From assembly GCA_049718665.1 (NCBI GenBank), contig JBNARO010000050.1, positions 1 through 7,182 on the forward strand: a stretch of 7,182 nt of DNA, written 5' to 3'. The DNA is from NZ13-RE01 sp049718665. GTDB taxonomy: Bacteria; Dictyoglomota; Dictyoglomia; Dictyoglomales; Dictyoglomaceae. This document shows, piece by piece, positions 1 through 7,058 of the stretch. The notes under the pieces are model-generated. The model worked only from the letters and a program-made list of their open reading frames with translations, was not told the origin of the DNA and did not search any database. A program made the translations under genes and the position numbers. The stretch's first letter is position 1; every line of letters starts with the position of its first letter.

Positions 1-57
1 ACAGAAAAAGGAGGACTTGTAGAAGAATTAGAGAAAGGGATTTATCCTGATATTTGA
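1..57 (+). CDS. C-terminal end of an unidentified protein (partial)
   Basis: An open frame enters from the left edge and gives 18 residues ending in LEKGIYPDI before a TGA stop at 55-57. The composition (Lys, Glu, Gly, Ile) matches the coding style of the rest of the window, and a hairpin with a T-run follows 22 bases later, as expected after a real gene. The fragment is too short to assign to a family, and I do not recognise it. It lies on the same strand as purC, but the terminator and promoter between them suggest that the two are transcribed separately. The frame could also be chance. Confidence 0.5.
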   Translation, partial: TEKGGLVEELEKGIYPDI

Positions 58-79
58 GGGGTGATAAAAGTGATTACAG

Positions 80-111
80 GTCAGGCTCTTCGGCCTCTTG
101 ACAATTTTTTT
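80..111 (+). terminator. Probable Rho-independent terminator of the upstream gene
   Basis: GTCA (80-83) pairs with TGAC (99-102) and GGC (84-86) with GCC (93-95). A 3-nt bulge (96-98) separates the two helices, and a TCTTCG loop (87-92) closes the hairpin. Two A residues and seven T residues (105-111) follow directly. The bulge makes the stem imperfect, so termination may be partial. The hairpin overlaps the -35 box of the purC promoter. Confidence 0.5.
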
Positions 112-127
112 CTTTTCCCATTATACT
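98..127 (+). promoter_or_regulatory. Sigma70-type promoter of purC
   Basis: A perfect -35 box TTGACA (98-103) is followed, after an 18-bp T-rich spacer, by TATACT (122-127), five of six matches to the -10 consensus. Transcription would start near 134, giving a leader of about 20 nt. A strong Shine-Dalgarno sequence, AGGAGGTG (143-150), lies 4 nt before the purC ATG. The leader is too short for a purine riboswitch, so any regulation would have to act at the promoter. The -35 box sits in the 3' arm of the upstream terminator hairpin. Confidence 0.8.
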
Positions 128-154
128 TTTCTCTAAATATTTAGGAGGTGAAAA

Positions 155-1174
155 ATGGGTAGTGTAAAAGACCTTTTAGTATTGGAACCTCCTTCTGAGA
201 AAAAGTTGGGAAGAGGAAGATTTATTTTCTCTGATAGGTATTCAGTTTTTGATTATGGAGAGATGCCTGATCTTATAGAAGATAAAGGAAAAGCAATATG
301 TATTGCTACTTCTTATTTTTTTGAAAAATTAGAAAATTTAGGGATAAAAACTCATTATTTAGGATTAGTAGAGGAAGATAAGGTAAAGAGTTTAAATGAT
401 TTAAAGAATCCATCAAATATTATGGAGTTTAAAATGGTAAGGGTAATAAAACCAGAATTAAAAGATGGTGTTTATGATTATTCCATATTTAAAAAAGAAA
501 AGGAGAATTTTCTTATTCCTTTAGAAGTGATTTACAGAAATTCTCTTCCTGAGGGATCATCAGTTTTTGAGAGATTGAAAGAGGGATCTTTAAAACTACA
601 GGATCTTGGACTTCACTCTATTCCTGAAAAAGGAGCTAAATTGCAAAAACCTATAGTTGATTTTTCGACAAAGCTTGAAGTAAATGATAGATATCTTTCC
701 TATGAAGAGGCAAAAGAAATTAGTGGTTTTTCAAAAGAAGAATTTGAAAAGATAAAAAATTTGATTTTATTTATTGACGAAAAGATCATAGAAGAAGGAG
801 AAAAAATGGGGCTTATAAATGAAGATGGTAAGGTGGAGTTCGCTTTTGATCTTGAAAGAGAGTTTATGGTGGTGGATGCGGTAGGAACTCTTGATGAATG
901 TAGATTTACTTATAATGATATCCCTGTAAGCAAAGAAATTGCAAGGATTTATTATAGAAATACAGATTGGTATAATGAGATTGTATCTGCAAAAAAGAAA
1001 AATAGATTTCGGTGGAAAGAATTCATAGGAAATCCCCCTCATCTTCCAAAGGATCTGAAAAATCTTATATCTCTGATTTACAAAGCTTATGCCAATGAAC
1101 TTACTAAAAGGGAATGGTTTGATACTCCACCTTTGAAGGACCTTTTAAAGAGAATTAAAGAGATTCTTTTTTAA
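155..1174 (+). CDS. purC: Phosphoribosylaminoimidazole-succinocarboxamide synthase (SAICAR synthetase), divergent long form
   Basis: PurC joins CAIR and L-aspartate with ATP to make SAICAR in cytoplasmic de novo purine synthesis. The order of motifs fits the family: a glycine/arginine-rich start GRGRFIFSDRYSVFD (19-33), DKGKA (43-47), IKTH (64-67), the hallmark segment EVIYRNSLPEGSSVFERL (124-141), STKLEVNDRYLS (171-182) and the C-terminal segment around VDAVGTLDECRF (240-251). At 339 residues it is longer than typical bacterial enzymes of about 240. The usual N-terminal KGKxRDxY is replaced by GRGRF, and the usual SSRFW-like motif reads ECRFTY. I read it as a divergent subfamily that is still functional, since no frameshift or stop interrupts it. 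The start is fixed by AGGAGGTG 4 nt upstream. No other purine gene is visible beside it, and its 3' end meets the chbG-like gene tail to tail. Confidence 0.87.
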   Translation: MGSVKDLLVLEPPSEKKLGRGRFIFSDRYSVFDYGEMPDLIEDKGKAICIATSYFFEKLENLGIKTHYLGLVEEDKVKSLNDLKNPSNIMEFKMVRVIKPELKDGVYDYSIFKKEKENFLIPLEVIYRNSLPEGSSVFERLKEGSLKLQDLGLHSIPEKGAKLQKPIVDFSTKLEVNDRYLSYEEAKEISGFSKEEFEKIKNLILFIDEKIIEEGEKMGLINEDGKVEFAFDLEREFMVVDAVGTLDECRFTYNDIPVSKEIARIYYRNTDWYNEIVSAKKKNRFRWKEFIGNPPHLPKDLKNLISLIYKAYANELTKREWFDTPPLKDLLKRIKEILF

Positions 1175-2061
1175 ACTTCTCTTTTTAGATCTCTCCACGA
1201 GATTATTTTTATTTTCTCCTCCTTTATTACTCTTCTTACCTCTTCATCTCTGAAGATTAAATATTCCCATACTCTCTTTTCCCATGTAGGATTTATTGCT
1301 TTTATCTCTTCGCTTTCAATAGAGGGATGAATAACAATTTCTGATATTCCTGGCTTTAATTTTTTCAACAGGCTAATGATCATATTTTTAAAAGATAAAT
1401 AATCAGGGCAATTTGGAAGATCATAAGGATAAGTGATAAGATAATCAATAATAGGAATTCCTTTTTCTTTTGCCATTTCAACTAAACTCATATGTAAATC
1501 TATTAAGTCTTGGGACATCTTTGGAAGCATTTCTGGGGGTAACATTCTTGGTAACCTAAAGGGAAGATTCATTTCTTCACATATTTTAAAAACTATAGGA
1601 ATAAAGGTTCTCCCCGAAAACCCATACAAACTTCCCATATGGTTATCAAGATGAGTAGGATTTATTCCAAGTTTGAGAGCAAGAAGAACTTGGTTTCTTA
1701 TCTCCTCTTCAACCTCTTCAGGCTTTGCATTTTTCTCAAATTCCTCTACTGTTTCAGGGAAATACCCATATCTATCTACTAAGGATTCTACAGATTTATT
1801 TTTGGTTACAGGTCTCCATTTATAGTTTTTCCATTCACTGGTAAAGGTTAGATGAACTCCTATATCCGCATCAGGATGAGATTTGCAGAACTCTCCTACT
1901 TCTTTTATCCAAGGGCATGGTGTCATACAAGTAGCAGAGGAAATGACTTTCTCTTCCAAAAGTCGAAAAATAGCAATATTAACAGAATGGCACATTCCAA
2001 GATCATCAGCATTGATGATCAGGAGTTTTTCTTTTGATTCTTGAGGATTCTCTTCAGACAT
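1171..2061 (-). CDS. ChbG/YdjC-family carbohydrate deacetylase
   Basis: Members of this family are metal-dependent hydrolases that remove acetyl groups from N-acetylated sugars such as chito-oligosaccharides, or from hopanoid-linked glucosamine in HpnK. The metal-site motifs are all visible: NADDLG (17-22), His25, the GVHLT motif (68-72, His70), HLDNHMG (137-143, His137 and His141) and a late His-Pro pair (245-246). The length of 296 residues is usual for the family. No signal peptide is seen, so it probably acts in the cytoplasm. The ATG at 2061 is supported by AAGGAG 5 nt upstream (2067-2072). It is the last gene of a minus-strand cluster of glycan genes, 45 nt after the membrane fusion protein, which points to tailoring of an amino sugar in that pathway. 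The exact substrate cannot be read from the sequence. Its stop overlaps that of purC. Confidence 0.88.
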   Translation of the reverse strand: MSEENPQESKEKLLIINADDLGMCHSVNIAIFRLLEEKVISSATCMTPCPWIKEVGEFCKSHPDADIGVHLTFTSEWKNYKWRPVTKNKSVESLVDRYGYFPETVEEFEKNAKPEEVEEEIRNQVLLALKLGINPTHLDNHMGSLYGFSGRTFIPIVFKICEEMNLPFRLPRMLPPEMLPKMSQDLIDLHMSLVEMAKEKGIPIIDYLITYPYDLPNCPDYLSFKNMIISLLKKLKPGISEIVIHPSIESEEIKAINPTWEKRVWEYLIFRDEEVRRVIKEEKIKIISWRDLKREV

Positions 2062-2090
2062 TTTTTCTCCTTAAAACTTTTTTTATTTAT

Positions 2091-2121
2091 ATTATACCCT
2101 AAGTTCTTAACTTTCGTACAA
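2091..2121 (-). promoter_or_regulatory. Possible internal promoter for the deacetylase gene
   Basis: On the minus strand a perfect TATAAT (2096-2091) lies 29 nt upstream of the deacetylase ATG, in the 45-nt gap after the fusion gene. The best -35 candidate, TTGTAC (2121-2116), matches only four of six positions, sits 19 bp away and falls inside the end of the preceding gene. In AT-rich DNA a lone TATAAT can arise by chance. Read-through from the upstream operon is an equally good explanation. Confidence 0.4.
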
Positions 2122-4395
2122 ATAAATTTTTACTTTGTAAAATTCTCTCTTATCTTTATATTTAAATCTATTATCAAGCCATTCTTTTATTTTTAAAGTT
2201 TTTGAATTTTCATCGGAGAGAACAAGAAAAATTTTCCTGAAATTTGAGATTTCTTTTTCTAATTTTTCAGGAATGAAAAAGTCTGGATTTACTGGAAGAT
2301 AGGATAATCTTCCTCGATTGTAATACTCAAAGGGTCTGTAGTAGTAAGCGGGACTTATTAATACTACATGATCTTCCTTCGAATTTTCATGAATAAATTT
2401 TACTACATCTTTCCAAGGGCGATTTAGAGTAGTTATACGAGAATAATAAGAAATATTTAAGATGGAATATAAGCTAATTAAGAAAAGCATCAATATGGTA
2501 ATTAAGGGATAGAATTTTAACTTTTTAACTCCTCTTGAAATGAGAGTTAGAAGTCCTGGAACAAAAGGAGATAAATATCTACTACTATAAAAACTCTTTC
2601 CAAAAGAAGAAATAATTATAAGAGAAAGAAAGGGAATAAAAAAGTATAAGATATTTAATAAAAATCCTTTTTTGTTTTTGTATGGAGGAAGTAGTCCCAA
2701 AAAAGTTAGTGCTAAAAAACACAAAAAAACGAAATAACTTAAATTTCTTTTTTCAAGAAAGTTCCTTGTAAATCCGAAAAAAATTTGGTAGAAAGAAAGG
2801 CCAATAGAATAAATAGAAAGTTTTTGGGCTCCTTGATATACCTCTGGTGTATTTCTTGTCAATATTACATAAATCCATGGTGAGAAAATTATCAGTATTA
2901 TAAACTGCGTAATTAACCAGCTTTTTATGTTTTTAAAATTTTTCTTTTGAGTTATAAATATAAAGATATTTTCTGCTAATATAAGTAAGCTTGAGAAAAA
3001 ATGAGTATAAAGGAGAAGAGAATTTATAATTAAAATCTTTATAAGATTTTTCTTACTAAATTTTCTGCTTACTAAGTCATATACATAGTTTAGAGAAAGA
3101 AGAGCTAAAAAGGTAAACAAAGGATACATTCGGGCTTCTTGAGAAAAATATATGAGAAAAGGAGATAGAGAAAAAAGAAGAGAAGATATTATAGCAGTGG
3201 CTCTGTCGCAGATTTTGTTTACTAATTTATACAACAATGGAATACTAAGGACTCCAAAAATCAAAGAGAAAGATCTTAATGAGGTTTCAGAGCATCCAAA
3301 AATTCTTGTCCAAAAATATATGAGTATAAAATAAAAAGGAGGATGGATTCCTGTCTGAGCTCTATTTAATATAATTCCAATTATTCCACTTTGAGATACT
3401 TGAGCGGTTATAGCTTCATCAAGCCAAATACTTCTCTCAGAGATTTTATATATCCTTAATATAGCTCCTAAGATAGTTATAAGAAAGATAAGAATTTTAG
3501 TATTCTTAAGGTTCTTATTAAGTCCCACTAACCCAATAACCGCAGGAAGAGCGGTATTTATTAAAAATAGTAAAAAGGCGCTATTAAAGGAGGCAGTTTG
3601 AGAAAGACCTAATTTACCTAAGACAAAAATTGAAGTTCCCTCTCTTACTCCTAATCCTCCAATAGTTATAGGGAGGAGATTTACTAACATAACTAAGGGG
3701 TAACCTATAAAGGTGGAAGTAAAGGGAAATTTTTCAAAAGAATTAGCAAGAAAATATACTTCTATTAATACTAAAAAGTAGGATAAAAAGGAAAGAATAA
3801 AGTTTAAAAGCAGAGTTTTTCTTTTTAAATTTATAAGTCCTTGAATAAGATTTGGAAACTTTTTAAAAGGAAAGATATTCAAAAATTTCTTTAAAATCTT
3901 TGGATTAAAAACAATAAATAGAGAAAAGATTATTAAAATTCCTAAAATTCCTGTTAAACTTATTCCAAAAAAGAAATAGAATCCTCCTAATGCGAGAATT
4001 AATACAGCCAAAAGGTCAAAGATTTTATCCCATATTACTAAGCTTAATCCTTCTATTCTTCTTTTTTTGTCAATACTTCCAATTCTTGCAATCTCTCCTA
4101 CTCTTCCTGGAGTTATAAGACCCACAGACATTCCAATAAAATAGCTTTCTGCAGATTCTAAAAAGGAATTTTTAATGGATAAATCTTTTAAAAAAAGATG
4201 CCATTTGAGAATCTTAAAGAAGGTAAATAAAAATCCAAAAAGGACTGCTAAAATGAGAAGCTTTATATTTATAAAAGTTAGGGAGTTTATAAGTTCATTT
4301 ACTGGGATTTTTTTAAATATAAAATAAAATACAAGAACAGTTATTAATAGCTTTACTCCATTAATAATTAAGTTTTTCTTTTCCCTCAACATCAT
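2107..4395 (-). CDS. Flippase-like (LPG_synthase_TM) domain fused to a GT-C membrane glycosyltransferase (GT39/PMT_2 type)
   Basis: This is a two-part integral membrane protein of 762 residues. Residues about 8-292 carry hallmarks of the LPG_synthase_TM/AglD/MprF flippase-like domain: TPGRVGEIAR (95-104), DKIFD (123-127) and LLPITIGGLGVREG (240-253), with about seven or eight hydrophobic segments. Residues about 300-655 have the GT-C pattern: a first membrane span, then WLDEA (324-328) with the acidic pair expected in the first external loop, HPPFY (351-355), SQEARMYPL (418-426) and further spans to about 650. The tail (about 656-762) is hydrophilic and probably extracytoplasmic. GT-C enzymes use polyprenyl-phosphate sugars on the outer face of the membrane. 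Two ATGs (4395, 4392) lie after AAGGAG (4401-4406); I took the first. The gene overlaps the upstream one by 35 nt. Acceptor and sugar are unknown. No frame break is seen at the joint, so it is a true fusion unless the sequence has errors. Confidence 0.82.
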   Translation of the reverse strand: MMLREKKNLIINGVKLLITVLVFYFIFKKIPVNELINSLTFINIKLLILAVLFGFLFTFFKILKWHLFLKDLSIKNSFLESAESYFIGMSVGLITPGRVGEIARIGSIDKKRRIEGLSLVIWDKIFDLLAVLILALGGFYFFFGISLTGILGILIIFSLFIVFNPKILKKFLNIFPFKKFPNLIQGLINLKRKTLLLNFILSFLSYFLVLIEVYFLANSFEKFPFTSTFIGYPLVMLVNLLPITIGGLGVREGTSIFVLGKLGLSQTASFNSAFLLFLINTALPAVIGLVGLNKNLKNTKILIFLITILGAILRIYKISERSIWLDEAITAQVSQSGIIGIILNRAQTGIHPPFYFILIYFWTRIFGCSETSLRSFSLIFGVLSIPLLYKLVNKICDRATAIISSLLFSLSPFLIYFSQEARMYPLFTFLALLSLNYVYDLVSRKFSKKNLIKILIINSLLLYTHFFSSLLILAENIFIFITQKKNFKNIKSWLITQFIILIIFSPWIYVILTRNTPEVYQGAQKLSIYSIGLSFYQIFFGFTRNFLEKRNLSYFVFLCFLALTFLGLLPPYKNKKGFLLNILYFFIPFLSLIIISSFGKSFYSSRYLSPFVPGLLTLISRGVKKLKFYPLITILMLFLISLYSILNISYYSRITTLNRPWKDVVKFIHENSKEDHVVLISPAYYYRPFEYYNRGRLSYLPVNPDFFIPEKLEKEISNFRKIFLVLSDENSKTLKIKEWLDNRFKYKDKREFYKVKIYLYES

Positions 4396-5980
4396 ATTCT
4401 CTCCTTATTTTAAGGGATTTTTTATTAACCTCCAATATATGAGAATAATTAAAATAATCGCTTAAATCTTGAATCTGAAAATACCTTGAAGACGGTATAA
4501 AAATATATGGATTTTCTATCCCAATTATTACTTTATCTATATTATTAAAAGGAGAATTTATCTCATCTTCTATAACAATTTTATCTTCCATTATTTGAAT
4601 CTTTCTTCTAAAATTAATTTTACTTTTCTTTTTATAAGATATAAGCCTTCCCCTCAATATATTTTTGACTAAGAAGCTCACCCTTTTATTCCTTCCAAAG
4701 GTCATTTGAAAAATTCTTAAAAGTAAATTTTTAAAAGGAGTCATGATATTAAGAGGAATTTTTAAGAGACTTCCCTCTACAATATATCCATTAGTAGAAG
4801 AAATTTTGCATTGAGGACTTAAAAAGGGAGAATAAATCCTTTCTTTAACATAAACGACAGGTCCGCTATCTTTTAAAGAGCAATTAGAATTTTTAAAATC
4901 AATTCTCAATACCCCTTGTTTCCTTAAATTCCCTATTACATAAAAATTTTTGTTACTTTCAATAAATATTCCACTTTCTGGGAAAAACTTAGAAAACTTT
5001 TCTTCATAAAAGGGGTTTTTCAATTCTTCTCCATAAAAATTTTCATGAGCTTGAATGTATGTATATCCTATATATGCCAGATATCTATCGTCTAAATTAA
5101 AAGGGCCAATACTTTTTTCAGAGGATAGAGCTCTTCTTAAAGAGAAAAGAATTCTTCTTGCGGAATCATTCCATCTTGCAGAATATTCTATTCCTGATGG
5201 AATGATGTATTTTGTATTTCTTGAAGCATATTCTCCACCAAAAGATAGGTCAGGATGAGAGAAATAGGCTAAAAAGTTAAGGGCTTTATCTATCATATTC
5301 TTCGCTTTTTCGTCTTTTGTCTTTTCATAATACTTGGAAAGGTAATCTATAGTTAAAGAGAGATAGCCTATATCAGGTCCTTGATATTCAGGAAACCATC
5401 CTTCATCTTTTTGTATTCTCTCTAATTTTTTTAATTTTAACAATGCTCCCTTCTTAAATCTTTCCTCTGAGGTTAAAAGGTAAATATTATAAAGAGCAAT
5501 TATACTTCCCGCTACTTGATTACATGCGGTAAAGTCTTCATGAGAGATAAGAAATTCCCCTGCCTTTTTTAAATATTTGATACTCCTATAAAAATTTTCT
5601 AATTTTTCTTTTAAAAGAATTAAGGATTCAGAGATAGCATATGTAGAAAATGCTGTTGCTACAAAGCTGTGTTCATTAGGATACCATTCATCAAAAGACC
5701 CATCTTTCTTTTGTATCTTACACCAAAAATCTATTCCACTATAAATAAAAGAAAAAATATTTGGATTTTCGAAATATATATTTTCAGGGTCATTTAGATT
5801 ATAAAGAAGAGTTAGGGTTAATACCGCCTCTTGAAATCTTGCACAGGGAAAATCAGTAATATTATAATGCCAGAAATTTCTATCAAAACAACCAAACGTT
5901 AGACTATTAATATTTTTGTCCAAAAGTCCCAAAAGTCTTGGAATTTCAGGAAGAATCTTTTTAAGATAAATACTACTCAA
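4361..5980 (-). CDS. Unrecognised protein, probable alpha/alpha-toroid polysaccharide-associated enzyme
   Basis: I cannot name this 539-residue protein. Residues about 1-320 are helical, with repeated aromatic and small-residue motifs of the kind seen in (alpha/alpha)6 toroids of heparinases, alginate lyases and terpene cyclases: FGCFDRNFWHYN (29-40), DGSFDEWYPNEHSFVATAF (93-111), NQVAGSI (154-160), EGWFPEYQGPDIGYLS (193-208) and FGGEYASRNT (247-256). Conserved-looking His, Tyr, Asn and Asp could form a catalytic groove. Residues about 335-539 look beta-rich, as in the C-terminal sandwich of heparinase II/III-like lyases. No signal peptide or membrane span is evident, which is odd for a lyase of external glycans. 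The start is TTG at 5980, inside the stop region of the upstream glycosyltransferase (8-nt overlap), with GAGG 9 nt before it; no ATG occurs near the N-terminus. A glycan lyase, an epimerase or a non-catalytic partner are all possible. Confidence 0.7.
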   Translation of the reverse strand: MSSIYLKKILPEIPRLLGLLDKNINSLTFGCFDRNFWHYNITDFPCARFQEAVLTLTLLYNLNDPENIYFENPNIFSFIYSGIDFWCKIQKKDGSFDEWYPNEHSFVATAFSTYAISESLILLKEKLENFYRSIKYLKKAGEFLISHEDFTACNQVAGSIIALYNIYLLTSEERFKKGALLKLKKLERIQKDEGWFPEYQGPDIGYLSLTIDYLSKYYEKTKDEKAKNMIDKALNFLAYFSHPDLSFGGEYASRNTKYIIPSGIEYSARWNDSARRILFSLRRALSSEKSIGPFNLDDRYLAYIGYTYIQAHENFYGEELKNPFYEEKFSKFFPESGIFIESNKNFYVIGNLRKQGVLRIDFKNSNCSLKDSGPVVYVKERIYSPFLSPQCKISSTNGYIVEGSLLKIPLNIMTPFKNLLLRIFQMTFGRNKRVSFLVKNILRGRLISYKKKSKINFRRKIQIMEDKIVIEDEINSPFNNIDKVIIGIENPYIFIPSSRYFQIQDLSDYFNYSHILEVNKKSLKIRREYDVEGKEKLNY

Positions 5981-6917
5981 ATCCTACTTCCTCTAATATC
6001 AAATATTCCCTTTTTCTTCCATGAGTTAAATGACTTAACATTTCTCCAATGAGTCCTATGGACAAAAATTGAACTCCCACAATCATTAAGAGAACTCCAA
6101 GGGTTAAAAGAGGTCTTGTTCCAATTAATGCACCTGTTAAGAATTTATATGTTACTAAGTACAAGTTTATAATAACTCCTAAGGAGAAGAATAAAATTCC
6201 TGTTCCACCAAAAAAGTGAATAGGTCTTTTCGAAAATCTTGTTAAGAAAATCACTGTTATTAAATCTAAAAATCCTTTAATTATTCTCTCCCATCCATAT
6301 TTTGATTTTCCATACCTTCTTTCGTGGTGAATAACAGGAATTTCTGTAATTCTAAACCCTTTACTATGGGCTAATGCGGGAATATATCTATATAATTCCC
6401 CATAAATCTCTAAATTTTCAATTACTTCCCTCTTGTAAGCCTTATAGCCACAATTAAAATCGTGAATATTTACCCCTGTAAAAAGACTTGCTAATTTATT
6501 GAAAATTTTAGATGGCAATGTTTTTGTTATTGGATCTTTTCTTTCCTTTTTCCATCCTGATACTAAATCATACCCTTCTCTTATTTTCTCAATAAATCTT
6601 GGAATTTCTCTTGGATCATCCTGAAGATCCGCATCCATAGTTATAATTATCTCACCTTTTGCCTTTTGAAAACCAGAAGATAATGCAGAAGCTTTTCCAA
6701 AATTTCTTCTAAATCTTATTAATTTTACCCTTTTATCCTCTTCATGAAGTTCTTTTAAAATTTTATAAGAGTTATCAGAGCTTCCATCATCGATAAAAAT
6801 TATTTCAAAAGAAAGATTTAGGGGGGAAGTATTCTCCACTATCCCTTTGTATAACTCCCTTAATGTTCCCTCTTCATCCTTTACAGGTATAACAAAAGAT
6901 ATATCTATTTTTTCCAT
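5973..6917 (-). CDS. Family 2 glycosyltransferase, DPM1/GtrB/ArnC-like polyprenyl-phosphate sugar transferase
   Basis: The enzyme probably moves a sugar from a nucleotide donor to polyprenyl phosphate at the inner face of the membrane. Residue numbers here count from the GTG at 6920. The GT-A fold motifs are FVIPVKDEE (9-17), DDGSSD (44-49) and DADLQDDP (96-103), which holds the metal-binding DxD; then FNCGYKAY (155-162) and RRYGKSKYG (201-209), typical of the DPM1/GtrB branch. Two hydrophobic segments follow (about 235-257 and 268-295), as in GtrB. The start is ATG 6917 or GTG 6920; neither has a Shine-Dalgarno sequence, and the promoter sits almost on top of them. I chose ATG because leaderless starts are usually AUG. 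It is first in the cluster and overlaps the next gene by 8 nt. The sugar cannot be deduced. Confidence 0.9.
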   Translation of the reverse strand: MEKIDISFVIPVKDEEGTLRELYKGIVENTSPLNLSFEIIFIDDGSSDNSYKILKELHEEDKRVKLIRFRRNFGKASALSSGFQKAKGEIIITMDADLQDDPREIPRFIEKIREGYDLVSGWKKERKDPITKTLPSKIFNKLASLFTGVNIHDFNCGYKAYKREVIENLEIYGELYRYIPALAHSKGFRITEIPVIHHERRYGKSKYGWERIIKGFLDLITVIFLTRFSKRPIHFFGGTGILFFSLGVIINLYLVTYKFLTGALIGTRPLLTLGVLLMIVGVQFLSIGLIGEMLSHLTHGRKREYLILEEVGFE

Positions 6918-6920
6918 CAC

Positions 6921-7058
6921 AGTTTATATTATAACATTATTATCTGTCAGTATGAAAGCAATCATATAGGAGCATTTTTGAGAGAAAGAGATGTTAAATA
7001 AGCTACTAAAGATACAATAGCAGAGGGAAATAAATGATTAAAATTCCCAGTCATTTCA
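6921..7058. other. AT-rich intergenic DNA between the glycan operon and the IS end
   Basis: These 138 bases have 28% GC by hand count and hold the operon promoter at their left end. Only tiny open frames occur, the longest ATG-started ones being under 10 codons, and none has a convincing ribosome binding site. A 6-bp inverted repeat AAATGA/TCATTT (7032-7037 and 7051-7056) with a 13-nt loop lies next to the IS boundary; it is short enough to be chance. I see no gene or gene remnant here. Confidence 0.6.
6923..6956 (-). promoter_or_regulatory. Promoter of the minus-strand glycan operon, predicted leaderless
   Basis: Two overlapping arrangements are visible on the minus strand. In the first, TATAAT (6933-6928) has TTCATA (6956-6951, four of six) as its -35 with a 17-bp spacer. 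In the second, CTGACA (6950-6945, five of six) is 16 bp from TATAAA (6928-6923, five of six). Either places the transcript start at about 6916-6921, on or next to the GTG/ATG at 6920/6917. No Shine-Dalgarno sequence precedes the gene, which agrees with a leaderless mRNA. Confidence 0.6.

Noticed and set aside
58..154. A purine riboswitch or other leader control element before purC
   Set aside because: The promoter leaves only about 20 nt between transcript start and ATG, and no conserved aptamer core is visible.
767..1042. Minus-strand open frame inside purC (91 codons), and similar frames opposite the other genes (1852-2037, 3152-3334, 5055-5258)
   Set aside because: They lie opposite well-supported genes, have no family motifs and no good ribosome binding sites, and are explained by low stop density opposite biased codons.
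1157..1184. Inverted repeat at the purC/deacetylase junction as a bidirectional terminator
   Set aside because: The stem has only seven mostly AT pairs and a 14-nt loop, so it would be weak, and such repeats are common in DNA of this composition.
6953..7010. Short ATG-started plus-strand frames between the operon and the IS end (starts at 6953 and 6991)
   Set aside because: They encode fewer than 10 residues each, with no clear ribosome binding site.
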